Below, in pieces: positions 10,884-20,835 of a DNA stretch of 64,000 nt. Under the pieces are notes generated by a model. The model made no database searches, had not been told where the DNA came from, and saw only the letters and a list, made by a program, of their open reading frames with translations. Position 1 is the stretch's first letter; every line of letters starts with the position of its first letter. The position numbers and the translations under genes were made by a program. The stretch comes from Marinitoga aeolica (lineage in GTDB: Bacteria; Thermotogota; Thermotogae; Petrotogales; Petrotogaceae): NCBI RefSeq assembly GCF_029910535.1, contig NZ_CP069362.1, positions 2,046,001 through 2,110,000 on the forward strand, given 5' to 3'.

Positions 10884-12906
10884 AATTCATTTCTTATTAG
10901 TATTAATATTCGTATTAATTAATATAACAATATATTCTTCTATGATTAAAATCTTCGAAAATAATAATTTTGAGTATTATTTCGATAAAAATTCAATTTC
11001 TTTTGATATTAAAGAAAAAAATGGGAATAATATTTGGAAAACCAATTTAAGAGAAAAAGATTCATCACTTAATAATGAATGGTCAAATTTCTTTTCAAAT
11101 GGTATATCAATAGATTATTATTTAAAATCAGAAAGACAATTAAAAAGAAAATCTTTTAATGTTAGTAATTCTAAAATTTCTTATAATATGGATGCAAATA
11201 TATTGCATCTTGATATAGAATCTACAGAATTACATATTGAAATAAAATTAGATATAAAATTCACTTTAGATGGTTTTGATATTATTTTACGTGATAATGG
11301 AATTATTGAAAGAGATGAGAATGTATATATTCAGAGATTATACTTCTTTCCATTTTTTGATTCTGTAAAATATAGTAAAACAGGTTATATTTTTATTCCT
11401 GATGGTTCTGGCGCATTAATCAATTTAAAAAAATCAATAGCTAAATCTCCTTATATACAAAGGGTTTATGGTGATGATTATGGTATAAAAGATATAAATA
11501 CTTTAAATAATCAATATATACCAAATAAAAATATTCTTATTCCAATATATGGAATGATTGTAGAAGAAAATAAAAAAGGATTCATGAATATTATTGAAGA
11601 AGGCGAAGAATACACAGATATATTAGCATATCAATCTGGTATTGTAACTCCATATTCATGGGTAACAGCAAGATATAATTTAAGAGATTTATATAAAAAG
11701 TTTATAGATAAAAAAGGAAATGCAGTATTAGTGGGTATGAATAGACCTTATAATTATAATATTATCTCAAAATATGTATTGTTAAGCGGCAATAAAGCTA
11801 ATTATTCTGAAATGGCTATAATTTATAGGAAATATTTAGAAAGTAAAGGGATATTATATAAAAGGAAACTTAAATCTCATACTACTTTAAGGCTTGATTT
11901 CTTGGCTGTTGAAAGTAAGAAAAAAGCTTTAGGAAAAGAATTCATTATAATGACGAAATTAGAAGATATTTTAAAAATTAAAAATGAATTAAACAAAAAA
12001 ATTGGTGAAAATCTTTTAATAAATATTTTAGGATATTCTAAAAACGGATATAGTAATTCCTCACCTTACCATCTCCCTTTAAATAATAAATTTTATAATG
12101 AAAAAATTTCTAATGATTTATATTTTTCCGTTGATTATACTTTAGGTAATCCAAAAAACAAATACGATATAGCGCAAAATATTTCCAAACAATTATTACA
12201 GATATTTAATAAATATTTAATTACTCCCAATAAATCAATTGAACTGTATCAAAAAGAAAAAAGCAAATTTAATAAACTCAACATTAAAAATTTTTCTTTT
12301 AAATCAATTGGTGAATATTTATATTCAAATTATGGTAAAGACTTTCACACAAGGGAAGAAAATATGGACTTGATTTCAAAGACGTTTTATGGAACTTTCT
12401 ATAACCCAAACTTTTATTTATGGAAAAACACATATCAAATATTTGATATAGATTCAGAATCCTCTGATTTTTTAATTGAAAATAAATCTATACCATTTTT
12501 ACAGATTGTATTAAAGGGATATATGGATTTTTATTCAAAACCTTTGAATTTTAGTTCTAATATTAAGGATTCTCTTTTGAAATTAATTGAATATAGTATT
12601 TATCCAACTTTTTTGATAACAAAAGAGGATTCTTTCAAATTAATTGATACCGATTCAGAATGGATATATTCTTCGCAATATAGTTCCTTAAAAGATACTA
12701 TTATAAATTCCTATAATTTTGTTAAAAGCGCTCTTGATAATGTAGCTAATGCCTTTATTTTGAAACATGAATATTTAAATGAAGATGTAGTTAAAGTTTC
12801 ATATTCAAATAGCATCGAAATAATAATAAACTATTCCCAAAAAATGTTTAATTATAAAGGGAAAAAGATTCTTCCTAAAAATTTTGGGATTATAAAGGGT
12901 GAATAA
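10876..12906 (+). CDS. DUF5696-like exported protein of a glycan-import locus
   Basis: A 676-residue exported protein from the GTG at 10876, which lies 10 bases after a GGAG and gives a clean signal peptide (MNKIHFLLVLIFVLINITIYS is cleaved near Ser). A TTG two codons upstream is possible but closer to the GGAG than usual. The middle contains the family-like block GYIFIPDGSGALI (~residue 175) and a PYSWVTARYNLRDLYKKF segment. The start overlaps the stop of the NHL/YIP1 gene. DUF5696 proteins recur in Firmicute loci beside permeases and YIP1 proteins; no biochemical role is known to me. The C-terminal half could be barrel-like, but no catalytic motif is evident. Confidence 0.6.
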   Translation: MNKIHFLLVLIFVLINITIYSSMIKIFENNNFEYYFDKNSISFDIKEKNGNNIWKTNLREKDSSLNNEWSNFFSNGISIDYYLKSERQLKRKSFNVSNSKISYNMDANILHLDIESTELHIEIKLDIKFTLDGFDIILRDNGIIERDENVYIQRLYFFPFFDSVKYSKTGYIFIPDGSGALINLKKSIAKSPYIQRVYGDDYGIKDINTLNNQYIPNKNILIPIYGMIVEENKKGFMNIIEEGEEYTDILAYQSGIVTPYSWVTARYNLRDLYKKFIDKKGNAVLVGMNRPYNYNIISKYVLLSGNKANYSEMAIIYRKYLESKGILYKRKLKSHTTLRLDFLAVESKKKALGKEFIIMTKLEDILKIKNELNKKIGENLLINILGYSKNGYSNSSPYHLPLNNKFYNEKISNDLYFSVDYTLGNPKNKYDIAQNISKQLLQIFNKYLITPNKSIELYQKEKSKFNKLNIKNFSFKSIGEYLYSNYGKDFHTREENMDLISKTFYGTFYNPNFYLWKNTYQIFDIDSESSDFLIENKSIPFLQIVLKGYMDFYSKPLNFSSNIKDSLLKLIEYSIYPTFLITKEDSFKLIDTDSEWIYSSQYSSLKDTIINSYNFVKSALDNVANAFILKHEYLNEDVVKVSYSNSIEIIINYSQKMFNYKGKKILPKNFGIIKGE

Positions 12907-12907
12907 A

Positions 12908-13768
12908 ATGAAATTAAAAAACAAAAATGCTTTAATGGGAATAATTTTTGTTTCTGGTTGGATTATAGGTTTTCTAGTGTTTACTTTAGTCCCGATTATC
13001 AGAACAATATGGTTTAGTTTTAATAATGTAAAATTTACTGCTAATGGTATAAAGGAAACCTATGTTGGTTTATTAAACTACAAAAATGCATTTTTATTAG
13101 ATCCTGTTTTTACAGATTATATTATTGAATATATTTCTCAAATGCTCATATTTATTCCTATAATAGTAACTTTCTCTTTAATAGCTGCTATTATGTTAAA
13201 TAAAAAAATAAAAGGAAAAGGTTTTTTTAGAACTATATTTTTTCTTCCAGTTATAATTACCAGTGGACCTGTAATGCAAAAATTAATAGAGCAGAATGCA
13301 ACGGCATTACCAGGAGTTTATAAATATTTTTCTATGGAATATTTGGCTAAAAACTTTGGAATTTTTGGAAATTTATTTGGAATGGTATTAAACTCTTTTA
13401 TAATGATTTTATGGTTCTCAGGAGTTCAAATTCTTATATTTATAGCTGGACTTCAGAAATTAGACAAAAGCGTCTATGAAGCAGCCAGTATAGATGGAGC
13501 TTCAAAATGGCAAATGTTTTGGAAATTAACTTTACCTGCATTAATGCCTGTTATTTCAATTAATGTCGTATATACTTTAGTTACTTTATCCAATTTTGCA
13601 TTAAATCATATAGTTCAGAAAATTTCTAATGATATGTATGACATTACAAAAGGTATCGGTTATGCTACAGCTTTAGCAATAATATATTTTATCATTATAC
13701 TAATTTTACTTTCTGTATTTCTCTTAATTACTAAAAACAAAGATGGTGAAAAATATGCGAAAAATTAA
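12908..13768 (+). CDS. sugar ABC transporter permease (second pair, MalF type)
   Basis: A permease of 286 residues with six predicted transmembrane helices and the EAA motif YEAASIDGASKWQMFWKLTL near residues 193-212. I start it at the ATG at 12908, nine bases after AAAGGG. A GTG at 12899 would sit directly on that site and is less likely. It overlaps the next permease gene. This is the second complete permease pair in the locus, so two importers, or one importer with alternative permeases, share the two binding proteins. Confidence 0.86.
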   Translation: MKLKNKNALMGIIFVSGWIIGFLVFTLVPIIRTIWFSFNNVKFTANGIKETYVGLLNYKNAFLLDPVFTDYIIEYISQMLIFIPIIVTFSLIAAIMLNKKIKGKGFFRTIFFLPVIITSGPVMQKLIEQNATALPGVYKYFSMEYLAKNFGIFGNLFGMVLNSFIMILWFSGVQILIFIAGLQKLDKSVYEAASIDGASKWQMFWKLTLPALMPVISINVVYTLVTLSNFALNHIVQKISNDMYDITKGIGYATALAIIYFIIILILLSVFLLITKNKDGEKYAKN

Positions 13769-14639
13769 AGAATTTATTTCAAAAGCTCTATTATATTTTT
13801 TATTGATATTAATAGGTTTTGTCTTTCTATATCCTATATTTTATATGATATCTTATAGTTTTATGGATACAGAAGATTTAGTTAATCCTTTTGTGAAATG
13901 GATTCCTACGAAATTATATTTAGAAAATTATAAAAGCGCATTAAATGTTTTAAACTACAAAACATCGTTAATAAGCTCTATTTATGTAGCATTAATTCCA
14001 TCTCTATTACAAATAATTTTTTGTTCTGTTACAGGATATGGATTAGCAAGATTTGATTTTAAAGGGAAAAAAATAATTTTATTTTTAATTATTGCAACCT
14101 TTATTATACCCAGTCAAGTAACAATGATTCCACAATTTTTAATGTATAAAGATTTGAATTTAATTGGAAGTTTATACTCATTTATATTACCTGCTATTTT
14201 TAGTCAGGGATTAAGAAGTTCCATCTTTATCTTGATATTTTATCAATTTTTTAAAATGTTCCCAAAATCTTTAGAAGAAGCAGCAAAAATAGATGGAGCT
14301 AATTATTTAACTATATTTTTAAGAATAGCTGTTCCAAGCGCATTACCTGCATATTTAGTATCTTTTATTTTTTCATTTGTCTGGTATTGGAACGAAAGTA
14401 CTTTAAGTGCCCTATATTTTGGAAATAAAATAAAAACACTTACATTAGGATTGCAAAATTTTACTGCTACATATCAAAATATATATTCTAGTTCTATTAC
14501 ACAAACAGGAAAATCTATAAATGAAGCTATTAATATGGCTGGAACACTATTAACAATATTACCATTACTTATCTTTTATTTTGTTTTCCAACGATGGTTT
14601 GTTGAAAGTGTCGATAGAACTGGTATTACAGGGGAATAG
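13755..14639 (+). CDS. sugar ABC transporter permease (second pair, MalG type)
   Basis: A MalG-type permease of 294 residues with about six helices. The EAA motif EEAAKIDGANYLTIFLRIAV lies near residue 175. The ATG at 13755 is preceded by GGTGA at the correct distance, inside the end of the upstream gene; an ATG at 13743 lacks such a site. It is translationally coupled to the partner permease and is followed after 9 bp by the secreted GH144-type gene. Confidence 0.86.
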   Translation: MRKIKEFISKALLYFLLILIGFVFLYPIFYMISYSFMDTEDLVNPFVKWIPTKLYLENYKSALNVLNYKTSLISSIYVALIPSLLQIIFCSVTGYGLARFDFKGKKIILFLIIATFIIPSQVTMIPQFLMYKDLNLIGSLYSFILPAIFSQGLRSSIFILIFYQFFKMFPKSLEEAAKIDGANYLTIFLRIAVPSALPAYLVSFIFSFVWYWNESTLSALYFGNKIKTLTLGLQNFTATYQNIYSSSITQTGKSINEAINMAGTLLTILPLLIFYFVFQRWFVESVDRTGITGE

Positions 14640-14648
14640 GAGGGAATT

Positions 14649-15890
14649 ATGAAAAGATTTATATTAATATTTTTAGTTTTAATATCTACATTAGTAATAT
14701 TTTCTATAGATAATCAATATTTTAATGAAGAATTTAAAAGATCATTTTTCTTTTTTTGGGAACAGGCTAATATTAATGAAAAAAGTAGTGGCTATGGATT
14801 AATTAGAGATAGATATCCTGGTAATCCAAATGTTGCAAGTATAGCATCTACCGGTTATGGATTAGCTGCAATTCCAATTGGTATAGAAAAAGGGTGGATC
14901 TCATATGAAGAAGGGTATACTAGAGTAAATAAAACATTAGATACCCTATTAAATCTTAAAAACATAAGAGGTTTTTTCTATCATTTTTTAGATATAAATA
15001 CAGGTAAAAGGATATGGAATAGTGAGATTTCAACTATAGATACTTCTATACTATTATGTGGTGTTTTAACAGCAGGAGAATATTTTGGGGGTGAAATAAA
15101 AGAAAAAGCTGAAAAATTATATAAAAATGTGAATTGGAAAATGTTTGTGGATAAAAGTACCAATTATTTTTATATGGCTTTTTATCCTGAAAAAGGTTTT
15201 TCGGGGAAATGGGATTTTTATGCTGAGCAATTAATGATGTATATATTAGCAGCAGGTTCTCCAACATATCCAATAAATGAAGATGTTTATTATTCTTTTA
15301 AAAGGCATGAAGGAAATTATAAAAGTAAAAAATTTATTCACTCTTGGTTTGGTTCTTTATTTACTTATCAATATTCACATGCATGGATTGATTTTAGAAA
15401 TAAAAAAGATAAATTAGGAGTCGATTGGTTTGAAAATTCTGTAAATGCTTCCATAGCTAATTATAACTATTGTGTTGATTTATCTAATAAATTCAAATCT
15501 TTTTCTAAAGATCGTTGGGGGTTATCTGCTTGTGATTCTCCTAATGGCTATAATGGTTTATTTGGTGCTCCTCCATCTGGTTATAATAATAAACAACATA
15601 AAGTAGATGGAACAATAGCAACGTCAGCAGCGTTGGGATCAATAGTATTTACACCAGATTTATCTTTAAAAGCCCTAAATGCTTTTTATAAAATATCAGG
15701 TTTGGTGGGTAAATATGGTCTAAAAAATGCTTTTAATTTAGATAAAAATTGGATTGCTAATGATTATATAGGTATAGATAAAGGTATAATTTTATTAATG
15801 TTTGCTAATTATGAAAATGAGTTTGTATGGAAATTATTTAATAAAAACCAATATATTAAAAATGGTCTAAAAAGGCTAGAAATACAGTGA
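14649..15890 (+). CDS. secreted glucoamylase-like protein, GH144-type beta-1,2-glucanase candidate
   Basis: A 413-residue protein with a signal peptide (~1-19) followed by the whole glucoamylase-like fold (PF10091 type). Typical blocks are FFFFWEQ, GYGLIRDRYPGNPNVASIAS, WNSEISTIDTSILLCGVLTA, FYAEQLMMYILAAGSPTYP, YQYSHAWIDFRN, WGLSACDSPNGY and GIDKGIILLMFANYE. The acidic residues in SEISTID and the YAEQ block are where this family places its catalytic acids. GH144 members include endo-beta-1,2-glucanases and sophorose-releasing enzymes. I infer extracellular cleavage of beta-1,2-glucan, feeding the importers encoded upstream. An AGGAGGG site precedes the ATG. Confidence 0.75.
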   Translation: MKRFILIFLVLISTLVIFSIDNQYFNEEFKRSFFFFWEQANINEKSSGYGLIRDRYPGNPNVASIASTGYGLAAIPIGIEKGWISYEEGYTRVNKTLDTLLNLKNIRGFFYHFLDINTGKRIWNSEISTIDTSILLCGVLTAGEYFGGEIKEKAEKLYKNVNWKMFVDKSTNYFYMAFYPEKGFSGKWDFYAEQLMMYILAAGSPTYPINEDVYYSFKRHEGNYKSKKFIHSWFGSLFTYQYSHAWIDFRNKKDKLGVDWFENSVNASIANYNYCVDLSNKFKSFSKDRWGLSACDSPNGYNGLFGAPPSGYNNKQHKVDGTIATSAALGSIVFTPDLSLKALNAFYKISGLVGKYGLKNAFNLDKNWIANDYIGIDKGIILLMFANYENEFVWKLFNKNQYIKNGLKRLEIQ

Positions 15891-15898
15891 GGTGTATT

Positions 15899-17071
15899 AT
15901 GAATAATATTTTGGAAATTGAAGAAAAATTGTCTTTTGATTTTTTTTGGAATGAAGTTTCTAAAACTGAAAATGGTTATGGATTAATACGCGATAATACT
16001 AAACATAATATTGCTAGTATAGCTTCTGTTGGATTTGGATTAAGTGCAATTCCTATTGGTATAGAAAGAAAATGGATTACTAAAGAAGAAGGGTATAATA
16101 GAGCTTTTAAGACATTAAATACATTTTTATATAATGTAGAACAAAAAGAAGGATTTTATTTACATTTTGTGGATATGAAAAATGGAAAAAGAGTTTGGAA
16201 CAGTGAAGTATCTGTGATAGACACTTCTATATTTTTAATGGGAGCATTAACTGTAGCAGAATATTTTAAAGGTGAAATATATGAGTTGTTTGAAAAAATA
16301 TATGAAAGAATTAATTGGCAATGGTATACAGACAAAAATAAAAATATGTTCTATATGGGATATTGGTATGAAAGTGGATTCCATGGATATTGGGATGGAT
16401 ATGCAGAGCAATTAATGATGTATATAATGGGTGCAGCATCTCCAACTTACCCCGTAGATCCTATATTATATTATTCCTTTAATAGAAACCTTGGAAGATA
16501 TAAAAATTACGAGTTAATATATACATGGACAGGATCAATTTTTACTTATCAGTATTCACATGCATGGATTGATTTTAGAAATAAAAAAGATAAATTAGGG
16601 GTTGATTGGTTTAAGAATTCTATTTTAGCTACAAAAGCATCAAGACAATATTCCATAGATAACAATCATATATATAAATCATTTAGTGAGAATTCATGGG
16701 GATTAACTGCTTGCGATTCACCTAATGGTTATCGTGGAGATTTTGGAGCTCCACCTTCGGCACATAATAATACAGAAAACAAAACAGATGGAACAATTCC
16801 ACCTGCGGGAACTATAGGTTCTATAGTTTTTACTCCTGATGAGGTTATAGAAGCTATGAAGTATTATGATACACTAGAGAATTTAAAATGCAAATATGGT
16901 TTTAAAGATGCATTTAATTTAGACAAAAATTGGTATTCAGATATAGTAATTGGAATAGATAAAGGGATTAGTTTATTAATGATTGAAAATTATAGAACTG
17001 GTATGATATGGGATTTAGTTATGAAAAATAAATATATAAAAAGAGGATTAGCATTATTAGAGATAAAATAA
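15899..17071 (+). CDS. cytosolic glucoamylase-like protein, GH144-type
   Basis: A close paralogue of the preceding gene with the same blocks (YGLIRDNTKHNIASIAS, WNSEVSVIDTSIFLMGALT, YAEQLMMYIMGAASPTYP, YQYSHAWIDFRN, WGLTACDSPNGY, GIDKGISLLMIENYR). It has no signal peptide, so the enzyme should act in the cytosol. The ATG at 15899 follows GAGGTG by four bases, immediately after the upstream stop; a GTG at 15887 lacks a site. With the GH94 phosphorylase it would complete intracellular breakdown of imported oligosaccharides. The pair probably arose by tandem duplication. A terminator follows at once. Confidence 0.72.
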   Translation: MNNILEIEEKLSFDFFWNEVSKTENGYGLIRDNTKHNIASIASVGFGLSAIPIGIERKWITKEEGYNRAFKTLNTFLYNVEQKEGFYLHFVDMKNGKRVWNSEVSVIDTSIFLMGALTVAEYFKGEIYELFEKIYERINWQWYTDKNKNMFYMGYWYESGFHGYWDGYAEQLMMYIMGAASPTYPVDPILYYSFNRNLGRYKNYELIYTWTGSIFTYQYSHAWIDFRNKKDKLGVDWFKNSILATKASRQYSIDNNHIYKSFSENSWGLTACDSPNGYRGDFGAPPSAHNNTENKTDGTIPPAGTIGSIVFTPDEVIEAMKYYDTLENLKCKYGFKDAFNLDKNWYSDIVIGIDKGISLLMIENYRTGMIWDLVMKNKYIKRGLALLEIK

Positions 17072-17100
17072 ATAGCCGCAATTTGCGGCTATTATTTATT
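17071..17100. terminator. bidirectional rho-independent terminator
   Basis: Perfect 11-bp arms at 17071-17081 and 17083-17093 (GC core GCCGC/GCGGC) with A/T-rich flanks on both sides. It ends the glucan operon on the + strand. It also lies at the 3' end of the converging kinase gene on the - strand. Confidence 0.85.
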
Positions 17101-17722
17101 CTACATTTTCTAATTCTAATATTTCTGATATATCCTGAACGATTTTATCTATATATTCTGGATTTTCAACTATATCTATCTTATCTCCGTCAACTACATA
17201 TATTTTTGATTGATCATAAGTATTTATCCAATCTTTATATAAATCATCCAATTGCTTCCAATATTCAATAGGAACAGCCATTTCCATGTCTCTTCCTCTT
17301 TTTTTAATTCTTTTTACTATCGTATCTACACTAGTTTTTATATATATTAATAAATCTGGTTTTTTTAAGAATTCTAACATTGTATAGAATATTTGATTAT
17401 ATGTTTCATATTCTCTTTGGCTCATTTTTCCATTATTATATAAGTTTCTTGCAAAAATTTCTGCATCTTCGTATATTGATCTATCTAAAATAGCATTATC
17501 ATCAGAATCTATAATTTGTTTTATGCTATTAAATCTATGAAATAAAAAGAATGTTTGTAAATGATATGACCACTTTTTTTGATCTTTATAAAAATCTTCT
17601 AAAAATGGATTATCATTTACGGATTCATAATAAGGTGTAAAATCTAATCTTTCAGATAATACTTTTGTAAATGTTGATTTCCCTGCCCCTACATTCCCCG
17701 CTAATACAATCATTTTACCCAT
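17096..17722 (-). CDS. deoxynucleoside kinase (dGK/dAK-like)
   Basis: A 208-residue kinase that phosphorylates deoxynucleosides with ATP (salvage). The P-loop GNVGAGKST is at residues 9-17, the ILDRSIYED motif (DRS) is near residue 85, and a lid-region RIKKRGRDME is present. The ATG at 17722 has a GGAGGG six bases upstream. Its start overlaps the stop of the second kinase gene, so the two are co-translated. The two paralogues recall the heterodimeric or paired kinases of Gram-positives, but whether they form a complex is not visible. Confidence 0.85.
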   Translation of the reverse strand: MGKMIVLAGNVGAGKSTFTKVLSERLDFTPYYESVNDNPFLEDFYKDQKKWSYHLQTFFLFHRFNSIKQIIDSDDNAILDRSIYEDAEIFARNLYNNGKMSQREYETYNQIFYTMLEFLKKPDLLIYIKTSVDTIVKRIKKRGRDMEMAVPIEYWKQLDDLYKDWINTYDQSKIYVVDGDKIDIVENPEYIDKIVQDISEILELENVE

Positions 17723-18342
17723 ATTTTTCCCTCCAAATAACTTACTATATTTTCTAATAATTCTTTTAATTGATTTTCATCAAAAACATTAAAATTATTT
17801 CCGTCTACGTAGATATAATCTTTTAAATTTGAAAAATACGATTTATATCCTTTATCAACCATTTCTAAATATTCTCTGGCTATGGTTTTCTCCATATCTC
17901 TATTTCTTTTTTTAATTCTTTCAACAACTGTATCAACATCTGTATCTATATAAATTAAAACATCTGGTTTTACAATATCTTCAGTTAAAATATCGTATAT
18001 CTTCAAAAATTTTTCTTTTTCTTTCGAATTGGTTATTGTGATGTCGGCAAAAATTTTATTTTTAAGCATATCATAATCAGATACTACAATATTTGAGTAA
18101 GAATTTTTATGATATTGTTTATACCTCGAAACTAAGAAAAACATTTCTGTTTGAAAACCTACATCTTCATTTTTATATAATAGTGGTAAATAGGGATTAT
18201 TTTCAAATTCTTCTAATATCAATTCATCTGCATTAATTTTATAAAAAATAGCGTTTGCTAAGGTTGTTTTTCCACTTCCAATATTCCCTTCAATGTTTAT
18301 TCTAACATTTTTATCTTTAAAATATTCTGCAATCTTTTCCAT
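17710..18342 (-). CDS. deoxynucleoside kinase paralogue
   Basis: A 210-residue protein homologous to the downstream kinase. The P-loop GNIGSGKTT is near residues 18-26, and RIKKRNRDMEKTIAREY is near residue 138. The DRS motif is changed: the equivalent region reads VVSDYDMLKN, so the conserved Asp-Arg-Ser is only partly kept. This may mean another substrate range or a partner role. An upstream AT-rich stretch with an ATTATA box on this strand (18371-18376) may be its promoter. Confidence 0.78.
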   Translation of the reverse strand: MEKIAEYFKDKNVRINIEGNIGSGKTTLANAIFYKINADELILEEFENNPYLPLLYKNEDVGFQTEMFFLVSRYKQYHKNSYSNIVVSDYDMLKNKIFADITITNSKEKEKFLKIYDILTEDIVKPDVLIYIDTDVDTVVERIKKRNRDMEKTIAREYLEMVDKGYKSYFSNLKDYIYVDGNNFNVFDENQLKELLENIVSYLEGKIWVK

Positions 18343-18471
18343 ATAATCCCCTCCAAAAGTGGTATAATATATTATATATTAAAAATATGTATCTTATCTT
18401 TATTTTTCTTTAAATTTTTCTATATGTTGTAGTTATTAAAATCACAAATACTACAGATTGTGAGGTGTAAC

Positions 18472-19380
18472 ATGATATTTGCAAAAAATTATGATGATAG
18501 TCCAATAATATTAAAAGAAGAAAATAGAAAAACGATTTTAAAATCTAATTATCCATGTGAATATCCTGAATCTTCTAAAATACCTCTGTATATATATGAT
18601 GCCAAATCTGATAAAACCCTTCTTTTTATACATGGTTTAGGTACTAGAAACTTAAAATATTTGAAGTGGTTTCCAGAAAATTTTGCTAAAAATGGTTATA
18701 ATAGTGCTTTAATGATTTTACCATATCATTTTGATAGAACCCCTAAAGGTCATAAAAGTGGTGAACTATTTTTATCAACTACGGATAATTATATTTTAAG
18801 ATCCCGTTTTGAGCATTCTGTAGTTGATATTCTTACTACTTTAAATTATTTAAAAGAAAGATTTAAAACGGATTTATATTTAATGGGGTTTAGTTTTGGT
18901 GGTATGGTATCTACAATAGCTGCTTCATTAAGAGAGGATATTAAAGGGTTATCTTTAGCTGTTACAGGAGGAAATTTTTATCATATTACATGGAAAAGTT
19001 TTGTAACAGGTGTATTGAGAGTTCAATATGAAGAAAATAAAGAATGCAATCCAGAAAAATGTTTAAATTATCATCTAAAAGAATACCCTGAATACTTAAA
19101 TAGTTTAAAAAAACCAGAAATAGAACTTGATAAAGCACCAATTGCGTGTTTTGAATATGATCCTTTAACATTTGCTAAATTTATTAAAAGCCCAGTTATT
19201 ATATTTAGAGCATTATTTGATATTTTTATTCCTAAAAAATCAACTTTGGATTTATATGAAAAGATAAAAACACAAAAAGAATTATACACAATTCCTACAG
19301 GGCATTTGTCTTCATACTTGTATAGAAAATATATTTTGAAAAAAACTATAAGTTTTTTCAAAAAAAGAGGTGAGATATGA
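18472..19380 (+). CDS. alpha/beta hydrolase
   Basis: A cytosolic protein of 302 residues with the alpha/beta hydrolase pattern: oxyanion segment [11 protein letters not shown] (~residue 48), nucleophile elbow GFSFGG (~residue 143), an acid in the ALFDIFIP region and the terminal histidine in PTGHLSS (~residue 278). The ATG at 18472 follows GAGGTG by four bases. The substrate is unknown. The stop overlaps the start of the DUF362 protein gene, so the two products may act together. Confidence 0.75.
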   Translation: MIFAKNYDDSPIILKEENRKTILKSNYPCEYPESSKIPLYIYDAKSDKTLLFIHGLGTRNLKYLKWFPENFAKNGYNSALMILPYHFDRTPKGHKSGELFLSTTDNYILRSRFEHSVVDILTTLNYLKERFKTDLYLMGFSFGGMVSTIAASLREDIKGLSLAVTGGNFYHITWKSFVTGVLRVQYEENKECNPEKCLNYHLKEYPEYLNSLKKPEIELDKAPIACFEYDPLTFAKFIKSPVIIFRALFDIFIPKKSTLDLYEKIKTQKELYTIPTGHLSSYLYRKYILKKTISFFKKRGEI

Positions 19381-20417
19381 TGAAGGTATATTTGAAAAAA
19401 TGTAATGATTATGATAATGTTGAAAAAGTATTATTACCTATTTTAGAAAATTACAAGAATAAATTTAAAAGTGGAGATAAAGTATTAGTAAAACCTAATC
19501 TATTATCACCCAAAAAGGTTGAAACTGGAATAACAACTCATCCAAAGGTAGTTGAGGCTGTATTAAAATTTTTATTGGATTTGGGTACAAACCCATATTT
19601 AGGAGATAGCCCTGCGACAGGAACTGCATTAGAAGCAGTTAAAGCAAATGGTATTTATGATGTATGTAAAAAATTAGAAGTTCCCATTGTAGAATTAGAT
19701 GATCCTGTTGTTGTAGATGGTGAAATATATAAAGGAATAAAAATCTCTAAAAAGGTTTTAGAAGCAGATAAAATTGTAAATATTGCCAAACTAAAAACGC
19801 ATGTGCAAATGATAATGACATTAGCTGTAAAAAACACATTTGGATGTGTAGTGGGTAAAGAAAAATCAGCATGGCATTTTAGAGCAAAGACAAATACTAA
19901 TTTTGCTAATGTATTAATAGATATTCACAATATAGTAAATCCTACTCTAAATGTATTAGATGGTATTTTAGGTATGGATGGTAATGGACCAGCAAATGGA
20001 TTCACTAGAAAATTTAATGTTATAGGGGTTTCAGAAAATGGATATGCTCTTGATCATGCAGTTATAAAATCTTTAAATATTAAAGAGAAATATGTTTACA
20101 TCGTAAAAGAAGCAATGAAAAGAGGTTTAATTCCAAAATATGAATTAAAAAGTGACTGGAAAGGTGATAATATCAAGCTTCCTTTAACAGCTCCTATTTT
20201 TGAAACTGTAACAAATATGGTTAGGATTTTTGAAAGGGTCCCAAAAATAAATAAAAACAAATGCGTTGCATGTAAGATATGCGAAGAAAGATGTCCTGCC
20301 CAAGCTATAGATATTGACAATGATAAATATATAGATTATTCAAAATGTATTAGATGTTATGTATGCCATGAAGTTTGTCCACAAGATGCAATTAAATTAA
20401 TAAGAAGAATAATATAA
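19380..20417 (+). CDS. DUF362 protein with C-terminal 2[4Fe-4S] ferredoxin domain
   Basis: A 345-residue protein. Residues ~1-270 are the DUF362 domain ([41 protein letters not shown]). The last ~65 residues carry two cysteine clusters, [12 protein letters not shown] and [12 protein letters not shown], expected to bind two [4Fe-4S] clusters. DUF362 proteins are widespread in anaerobes; their reaction is not established. Two adjacent ATGs (19377, 19380) exist, and the second is six bases after GAGGTGA and preferred. The gene is coupled to the hydrolase upstream. Confidence 0.8.
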   Translation: MKVYLKKCNDYDNVEKVLLPILENYKNKFKSGDKVLVKPNLLSPKKVETGITTHPKVVEAVLKFLLDLGTNPYLGDSPATGTALEAVKANGIYDVCKKLEVPIVELDDPVVVDGEIYKGIKISKKVLEADKIVNIAKLKTHVQMIMTLAVKNTFGCVVGKEKSAWHFRAKTNTNFANVLIDIHNIVNPTLNVLDGILGMDGNGPANGFTRKFNVIGVSENGYALDHAVIKSLNIKEKYVYIVKEAMKRGLIPKYELKSDWKGDNIKLPLTAPIFETVTNMVRIFERVPKINKNKCVACKICEERCPAQAIDIDNDKYIDYSKCIRCYVCHEVCPQDAIKLIRRII

Positions 20418-20440
20418 AAAGGGGCTTTAAGCCTCTTTTT
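20416..20440. terminator. bidirectional terminator overlapping two stop codons
   Basis: A-rich/GGGCTT ... AAGCCTC/T-rich hairpin between converging genes. The stop of the DUF362 gene (20415-20417) and the stop of the Cys-rich gene (20427-20429, other strand) both lie at or within the stem. Confidence 0.75.
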
Positions 20441-20762
20441 CATTAAATTCCCTTATTTTTTTAATTCTATCAGGGTTTAAATAATTTAAGCAACATCCTG
20501 ATCCAAACATTTTAACCTTTAAATTTATGCTGTTTTCATATTCAACTATCTCATCATATTTACTGCATTTATTATCTTCTGTTAGATACTCACATTGTTG
20601 CTTTTCTTTATTCCATTTTCCATAATAACATGGCGTGTGTTTACAACAATATCCACACTGAACGCACTCGGGACATTGTTGCTCTTCTTTATTCATCTTT
20701 TCAAATAATTCTTCGAAATCTTCAATATCTTCTAACTCATCAAAGTCATCATAAAAAAACAT
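20427..20762 (-). CDS. YkgJ-like CxxCxxCC metal-binding protein
   Basis: A small acidic protein of 111 residues. The N-terminal third is rich in Asp/Glu/Phe. The centre has CPECVQCGYCCKHTPC, which matches the CxxCxxCC pattern of the putative zinc- or iron-chelating YkgJ-type domain, followed by further cysteines (CEYL, KCSKY, GCCLNYLNP). The ATG at 20762 has an AGGAGG site six bases upstream. Longer upstream starts lack one. The role is unknown; metal binding is inferred from the cysteines. Confidence 0.7.
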   Translation of the reverse strand: MFFYDDFDELEDIEDFEELFEKMNKEEQQCPECVQCGYCCKHTPCYYGKWNKEKQQCEYLTEDNKCSKYDEIVEYENSINLKVKMFGSGCCLNYLNPDRIKKIREFNEKEA

Positions 20763-20835
20763 AAAATTCCTCCTAATTTTTTTATAGTATATAATATTTG
20801 AAGGAATAATAAATCTCAATATAGTTACAAAATAT

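Noticed and set aside
15046-15273. Antisense frames inside the GH144-type gene
   Set aside because: Low-complexity shadows of a clear coding frame on the other strand.
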